DNA of 64,000 nucleotides from Lepisosteus oculatus (Eukaryota; Chordata; Actinopteri; Semionotiformes; Lepisosteidae), in the NCBI RefSeq assembly GCF_040954835.1, contig NC_090707.1:24384570-24448569 (forward strand), in the 5' to 3' direction. The position numbers were made by a program, and so were the translations under genes. Shown here in pieces: positions 60,901 to 64,000 of this stretch (position 1 is its first letter; each line of letters starts with the position of its first letter). The notes beneath the pieces are model-generated. The model worked only from the letters and a program-made list of their open reading frames with translations. It made no database searches and was not told where the DNA came from.

Positions 60901-63900
60901 GGCAAAAAAGCTGACACGTATTGTGTGGAGAAAAAGCTGCTAAACAGCTCGTCTTGCTGCCCCTTCTGAAAGACACAGTTACTCATAGAATTATTGAAAT
61001 GGCGGATGATATCAAAAGTACGCTGGTAGAGCGTGTTAAGATGAGCAGATGCTTTTCACTGCAATTAGATGAGTCTGTGGTCGATTTGGCCAATTTGTTC
61101 GTTTACGTTAGATATGAGTTTGAGGGCATGTCCCATGAGGACTTTCTATTCTGTAAGCCGCTACCAACAGGAACTACAGGAGAGCACTTATTTCACCTTC
61201 TGAATGAATTTATCGAAGAGAATGGCATCAACTGGATAAAATGCGTCGGAGTTTGTACAGACGGTGATAGAGGAATGACAAGCCGACACAGTGGTGTAGT
61301 TGCACGAATTAGAGAGGTTGCTGCGGATATGAATGGATGCATTGCAACATCCACCGCGAGATCTTTGCCATCACGAAAATGCCTGACGATTTAAAATCTG
61401 TTAGACTCTGTTGTGAATTGTATCAAGGCTCCAAAAATAAATTCACATCTGCTTTGCTCGACTGAACAGGCTCACCCCTCTCACTGGAATGGTGCTTTTT
61501 TATTGTTTATATTTTTTGTTTCTTGTTTTTATATCATTCTCTCAAGTTTATATTGTGAAAAGGTCATTGAAAAAGTGATAGTACTAGGACTGGTACTGAC
61601 ACTACTTTTTTGATAATTTAATTTGAAATATAAAGTGAATTAAATGTGTGTAAGTTAGGTTTAACTAAATTACAGTGTTATGGAGTATATAGGATAAGAG
61701 GGGAAAACTACAGTTTATTAGCATCATATCTGCTCAGTTTGTATCGGAGCAGGATGTTGCTCGGGGAAAAAAAGTTCTAATAAATAGTTTTCAGCCAATT
61801 GTGTAATCATTTTTACTTTAAAAAATGTTTTTTTGTTTTTTGTAGGACCTCTGATGCTTCAACCAAACTCCCACCGATAGCAGGTAAAGCTTAATCAGTC
61901 TAATTGTGAATTAGAGAGATAAGAATAGTTATTTATGTAAAGAGTCCCCCAAGCATGAGAGAGACCCTAAAGGAAAATATTTTATACTTTTGAAAATAGA
62001 TATTTGGATAGATTATTCTTCAAACAGCTGGTCTTTTTCCAAAAAAGTAAGAGCATTAGTGGCTTTTAATGCAGCCCATAAGCATTTATGTCATTTCCCT
62101 GCAGCTAGCCCCTGTACTCCATTGTGGACAGATGGATGCTTGACAAGAGGTGGTCAAGAAGGGTAAGATTTTTCTTGTCTGGTTCATTTCAGAAACATAT
62201 TTCCTGAAATCGTTTTTTTAACTGAAGTCTCCCGTTCTCCTGAATTTATCTTGTGATTTAAAATTGAACAACAACCATTCTTGTGTGCAAAAACTGCCAA
62301 GTTATACAGTACATGGAGAACAGTGAAGATGATGCCAATTACAAAAAATACCAAGTTATAAAAAATCATTATTTAATGAATGTATTAAACTTTCTAGTTA
62401 AACAGGATCAGTTTTGGGTTGTCTTGTTCTATTTTCCTATAAATTACAGACTTTGAATGTCTATAAGTGATCACAAGGTTTGTAATCAACAGGAACCAGA
62501 TTAGCCTGAAATGCCCTAAATAATCTCCCTGTAAATAACAAATCATTTTTTCCCCTATTGTTTTAGACTGGTATCACATATGTATACTAATCCCTATGCC
62601 TACATTTGTATTTCTACATGGGGGAATGGTTTTGATAAAAGAATATTACATTCACAGAAGTAGTGGTTTTAAGTGTTTCATTATAAAAGTGAAACTTTGA
62701 AAAATTGTAATCTCGTTTAATCTCCCAAGGATGTTTAATGTGTAACTGTCTTCAACTTTGACGGCACTGTTTGACTGTACAGCTTTTTAATAGATTACTT
62801 TTGAATCACCTGTGGTGATCATGGGATCTCTGTGTCGAAAGATGAAGAAAGAACAAGTTTAGATATAACAGTATATTATGAGGGACATGGTTTAAAAGGA
62901 GAAAAGGTAAAGACACTCACTTGAAGTACTGTTTGGCTCAGACATTTTGCATTTGAGCCAGAGCCATTTTTAACCACCTGTTAACGGCAGTTCCTAAGGG
63001 GTGGAAAGCAATTGACCTGATATGTTAAAGATTAGGTGGCCAGTTGTCTCATCAAAATGTTGAAGATAAACGACTCCTGCGTCTTTTCAGGAACATCCAG
63101 AGTTGTCGTGACAACTGTGTTAGATGCTGTTCCTCCAGTCAGAAAAGCACTTCTGTTGGGTACTGTGAAGCTTGCGGAATGCCTCAAATAGGTGCATATA
63201 TGGACTATATGACTTCCCTCATTCTCCCTGTGTAGTGCAGAAGTCAATGCTGTGAGCTGAGACCTTAAGGACAAATTTTGAATCTTAATTCGGTGTGTAT
63301 GAATTGAAAAATACAAAATGTTAAGAAAGACGTGAAAACAAAATTAATACCTTTGACTGCCTCTCTTGGAAATATGGAATTGCTTTTATATTTGATGAGA
63401 CAGGTAAGAAAAGCATTTAGACAAATTGTGGACTACCTCATATTTGACCAGAAGAGTGTATACAGAAACCTGCAAAGTTTTTACAGTTTTACCTTGGCTT
63501 TAGTCACTGCATAGTAGAGCTTTGGAGTTCAAGAACGATTCAGTCTTTTTTTATTCAGTGTGATTCATTTTTCTGTGATGATTCGTTCATTTGATTTTGT
63601 CTCGCAGAGACCAAACGGAGGATGTAGCTAAGTGAATCCACACGGGCAAATAGCTCCAAGTATGTAGAAATTGATTATTTTATGGTTAACTCCAAAACCT
63701 GCTGGTTTATTTTTGGAGCTTTCCAGAACCAGGGTTGACAAATCCCCCTGTAGATAAGGGGAATACATTAAAGAAACTGGACATGTTTTTAAATGGCACA
63801 CTTTTGGTAAACTTTTGTGTTTACAGATGGCTTGAAAGCGGCTTTCACAATTCGTTTAAAGATTATGAAGAAAGAAAAGTGGATAATCTACTGGAAGTAA

Positions 63901-63908
63901 AAGAAGTG
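48776..63908 (+). CDS. senp2: Sentrin/SUMO-specific protease 2, N-terminal 351 codons (partial, 12 exons)
   Basis: SENP2 removes SUMO from substrates and matures SUMO precursors, and docks at nuclear pores through its N-terminus. Exons: 48776-48930, 49598-49653, 50141-50256, 55677-55761, 56803-56881, 57455-57614, 57950-58056, 61846-61883, 62105-62162, 63091-63191, 63608-63623, 63827-63908. They total 1053 nt with frame kept at each join. Matches to human SENP2: start MYEWIVNGITSFF (human MYRWLVRILGTIF), an amphipathic helix; GIKRPRRDGAVSIVKKTLTG then FFRFQNP (human AKRPRLDCFIHQVKN then GFPFQL); and SLAVEEALKENDKKHYRVLV (compare VEEGVQKEEREKYRKLLE and the SENP1 equivalent). WLESGFHNSFKDYEERK resembles the SENP1 segment before its catalytic domain. 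The C48 peptidase domain should follow, just past the right edge. SENP1 is the alternative, but the start and KRPR motif favour SENP2. Confidence 0.85.
49598..49653 (+). CDS. senp2: senp2 exon 2 (residues 52-71)
   Basis: Reads SIQTSDTQTECSGIKRPRR between ctcccag and gtattt. The KRPR matches human SENP2 KRPR, a basic nuclear-localisation-like motif. Phase 1 out. Confidence 0.87.
50141..50256 (+). CDS. senp2: senp2 exon 3 (residues 71-109)
   Basis: Reads DGAVSIVKKTLTGVTGFFRF then QNPFTASHCETLKVNSTSQ. Acceptor gcctag, donor gtaggt. Phase 0 out. Confidence 0.9.
50409..54836. mobile_element. Tc1/mariner-like element, split by an L2 LINE
   Basis: Inverted termini: agtgccatacaaaagtattc (50409 on) against gaatagttttctaaggcact (to 54836). 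Outer pieces are 50409-50577 and about 53930-54836. Near 54510-54640 the + strand holds degraded transposase remains (cctattgagaatctgtagca, aagacttgaagttgttattg), typical of the C-terminal end of this family. Dead element in senp2 intron 3. Confidence 0.75.
50578..53928 (-). mobile_element. L2-clade LINE, nearly full length but broken
   Basis: One ORF2-type protein read from 53818 to 50790 on the minus strand, in at least four pieces separated by frameshifts or stops (53818-53030, 52967-52320, 52302-51439, 51404-50790). Domains in order: APE-type endonuclease (LLCLTETWHKQND, GHTLDLIIAND), reverse transcriptase (NFRPISSLPFLSKILERAVT; motif A LLDISAAFDTVDHN; motif B SGVPQGSILGPLLFSIYM; motif C YADNTQIY), then the L2-type C-terminal region (QIDYCNALLSGVS, MGDRAFSCYAPKLWNSLPKD). 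The 3' tail reads aaaggcgctatataaaataa plus an ATT microsatellite. The motif C aspartate pair is DN rather than DD. Confidence 0.92.
55185..55352. mobile_element. Inverted (hairpin) Penelope-end element
   Basis: Arms of about 70 bp are near-perfect inverted repeats: aacgggtttgttccatgctg on the left against cagcatggaataaacccgtt on the right, with ggagccttct and agaaggctcc meeting near a short loop at 55283. The left flank (gtaggtagctgcatcagcat) matches the 39042 element. Confidence 0.78.
55677..55761 (+). CDS. senp2: senp2 exon 4 (residues 110-138)
   Basis: Reads ALPATLSGDNNIQKKSPNKC then IKRMELNL. Acceptor ttcaag, donor gtaaga. Phase 1 out. No strong similarity is recalled; it is placed by frame and splice sites. 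Confidence 0.78.
56803..56881 (+). CDS. senp2: senp2 exon 5 (residues 138-164)
   Basis: Reads DNPGVSKKEKAWKNFQPKIV then PMITKH. Acceptor atccag, donor gtaagt. Phase 2 out. Confidence 0.78.
57455..57614 (+). CDS. senp2: senp2 exon 6 (residues 164-217)
   Basis: Opens NGAALCTYSAEKSKGRNPWR and ends SHRPSLAVEE. Acceptor ttgcag, donor gtgtgc. Phase 0 out. The end aligns with the TAEET/TVEEG segment of SENP1 and SENP2. Confidence 0.8.
57950..58056 (+). CDS. senp2: senp2 exon 7 (residues 218-253)
   Basis: Reads ALKENDKKHYRVLVEMVSSK then YTKNHPLPFSRAKQY. It aligns with the SENP1 block EEREIYRQLLQMVTGK, the most diagnostic stretch of the N-terminal half. Acceptor ttttag, donor gtaagt. Phase 2 out. 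Confidence 0.9.
58478..58700 (+). repeat. Dispersed fish repeat (gagaggaggc...cccatcttgc family)
   Basis: The words aaaagagaggaggctgtttt, gcccatcttgcatgtttgtt and aatccaacattttgtttctt resemble a repeat common in gar and sturgeon-like genomes. Degraded. Confidence 0.5.
59700..59815 (+). mobile_element. Penelope terminal fragment, single orientation
   Basis: Reads cacccgaagaaggctccaca, gctgaaacgttgtttccttt, cagcatggaataaaccttta and ctgatacagctacctacttg. Matches the 3' end at 5270-5345 and is the reverse complement of 39042-39165. Confidence 0.75.
60291..61620 (+). mobile_element. hAT transposon remnant (ZBED5-like transposase), broken
   Basis: Begins cagtggttctcaaactggta, a hAT-type terminal repeat. 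The transposase fragment at 60921-61394 reads GEKAAKQLVLLPLLKDTVTH, MSRCFSLQLDESVVDLANLF and CVGVCTDGDRGMTSRHSGVV, typical of ZBED5/Charlie-type hAT transposases. The N-terminal part is decayed. After about 61330 the family reading continues in another frame (MHCNIHRE, MPDDLKSV), showing a frameshift, and it then stops. No matching right terminal repeat is seen. Confidence 0.8.
61846..61883 (+). CDS. senp2: senp2 exon 8 (residues 253-266)
   Basis: Short exon (M)TSDASTKLPPIA between tgtag and gtaaag. 38 nt, phase 2 in and phase 1 out, fitting both neighbours. Confidence 0.72.
62105..62162 (+). CDS. senp2: senp2 exon 9 (residues 266-285)
   Basis: Reads ASPCTPLWTDGCLTRGGQE. Acceptor ctgcag, donor gtaaga. 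Phase 1 in and phase 2 out. Confidence 0.72.
63091..63191 (+). CDS. senp2: senp2 exon 10, Cys-rich (residues 285-319)
   Basis: Reads NIQSCRDNCVRCCSSSQKST then SVGYCEACGMPQI, with six cysteines including two CxxC knuckles, the second CxxCG. Acceptor ttttcag, donor gtgcat. Phase 2 in and phase 1 out. I recall nothing similar in human SENP2. Confidence 0.68.
63608..63623 (+). CDS. senp2: senp2 exon 11, candidate 16-nt microexon
   Basis: Acceptor gtctcgcag, then 16 nt encoding (E)TKRR(I), then gtagct. It converts phase 1 to phase 2 and is the simplest way I can connect the Cys-rich exon to exon 12 without a stop. The donor is weak. Confidence 0.45.
63827..63908 (+). CDS. senp2: senp2 exon 12 (residues 324-351)
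   Basis: Reads WLESGFHNSFKDYEERKVDN then LLEVKEV. Acceptor ttacag, donor gtaagg. It needs phase 2 input, since the other two phases hit stops. It resembles the SENP1 segment WIKELTSVYDSRARERLRQI just before the catalytic domain. Confidence 0.78.
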
Positions 63909-64000
63909 GTAAGGAGTTTGAGTCATTTTGTGCTCCAAATACCTGGTGTGTAAAATACATATTTAGTGGGTTTGTTTTGACTTGATTTAGAGTTTCTGGG

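Larger units (their letters stand above)
58058..61845. other. senp2 intron 7 with several repeats
   Basis: About 3.8 kb. It contains a dispersed repeat at 58478-58700, a Penelope end at 59700-59815 and a hAT remnant at 60291-61620. The rest has no exon that I can support. Confidence 0.6.

Overview
The window looks like nuclear DNA of a ray-finned fish. It has AT-rich introns of 0.3-7 kb, GT-AG splicing, vertebrate gene content, and fish-type repeats: 5S-rRNA-derived SINEs, L2-clade LINE, Penelope-like, Tc1/mariner-like and hAT remnants. The repeat mix would fit a gar, bowfin or sturgeon-like lineage, but I cannot fix the species from sequence alone. There is no bacterial operon, CRISPR array or tRNA gene that I can support.

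Three protein-coding genes make up the backbone. (1) Minus strand, 28254 down to the left edge: the N-terminal 1605 codons of pericentrin (PCNT) in 18 exons, which join in frame at every junction; the rest, including the C-terminal PACT domain, lies off the left edge. Exons 3-9 encode a long coiled-coil block resembling the N-terminal part of AKAP9, the PCNT paralogue, which to my knowledge is missing from human PCNT. (2) Plus strand, 31640-43976: the orthologue of human C21orf58, eight coding exons and 362 residues in the preferred model. It sits head-to-head with PCNT, as in human 21q22.3. (3) Plus strand, 48776 to the right edge: the N-terminal regulatory half of the SUMO protease SENP2, 12 exons and 351 codons; the catalytic domain is off the right edge.

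The space between genes and most large introns hold repeats. PCNT intron 15 carries a 5'-truncated Penelope-like element (3290-5345) with a 5S SINE inserted in it. PCNT introns 3 and 11 carry two decayed copies of one transposon family with Tc1-like similarity. PCNT intron 1 holds a spacer repeat split by a reversed 5S SINE, plus a palindromic Penelope-end hairpin. The PCNT-C21orf58 interval (28.3-31.6 kb) contains CCAAT boxes and two perfect GGTCA-n3-TGACC palindromes. SENP2 intron 3 contains a Tc1-like element split by a nearly full-length but broken L2 LINE. SENP2 intron 7 carries another Penelope end and a broken ZBED5-like hAT copy.

Functionally, PCNT is a centrosome scaffold, C21orf58 is poorly characterised, and SENP2 is a nuclear-pore-associated deSUMOylase; nothing here links the three biochemically. 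The most notable observations are the AKAP9-like PCNT exons (all phase 0-0), a GC-AG intron in PCNT, a frame-neutral 39-codon Cys-rich cassette in SENP2 that includes a 16-nt microexon, and hairpin Penelope termini with a hammerhead-like core.
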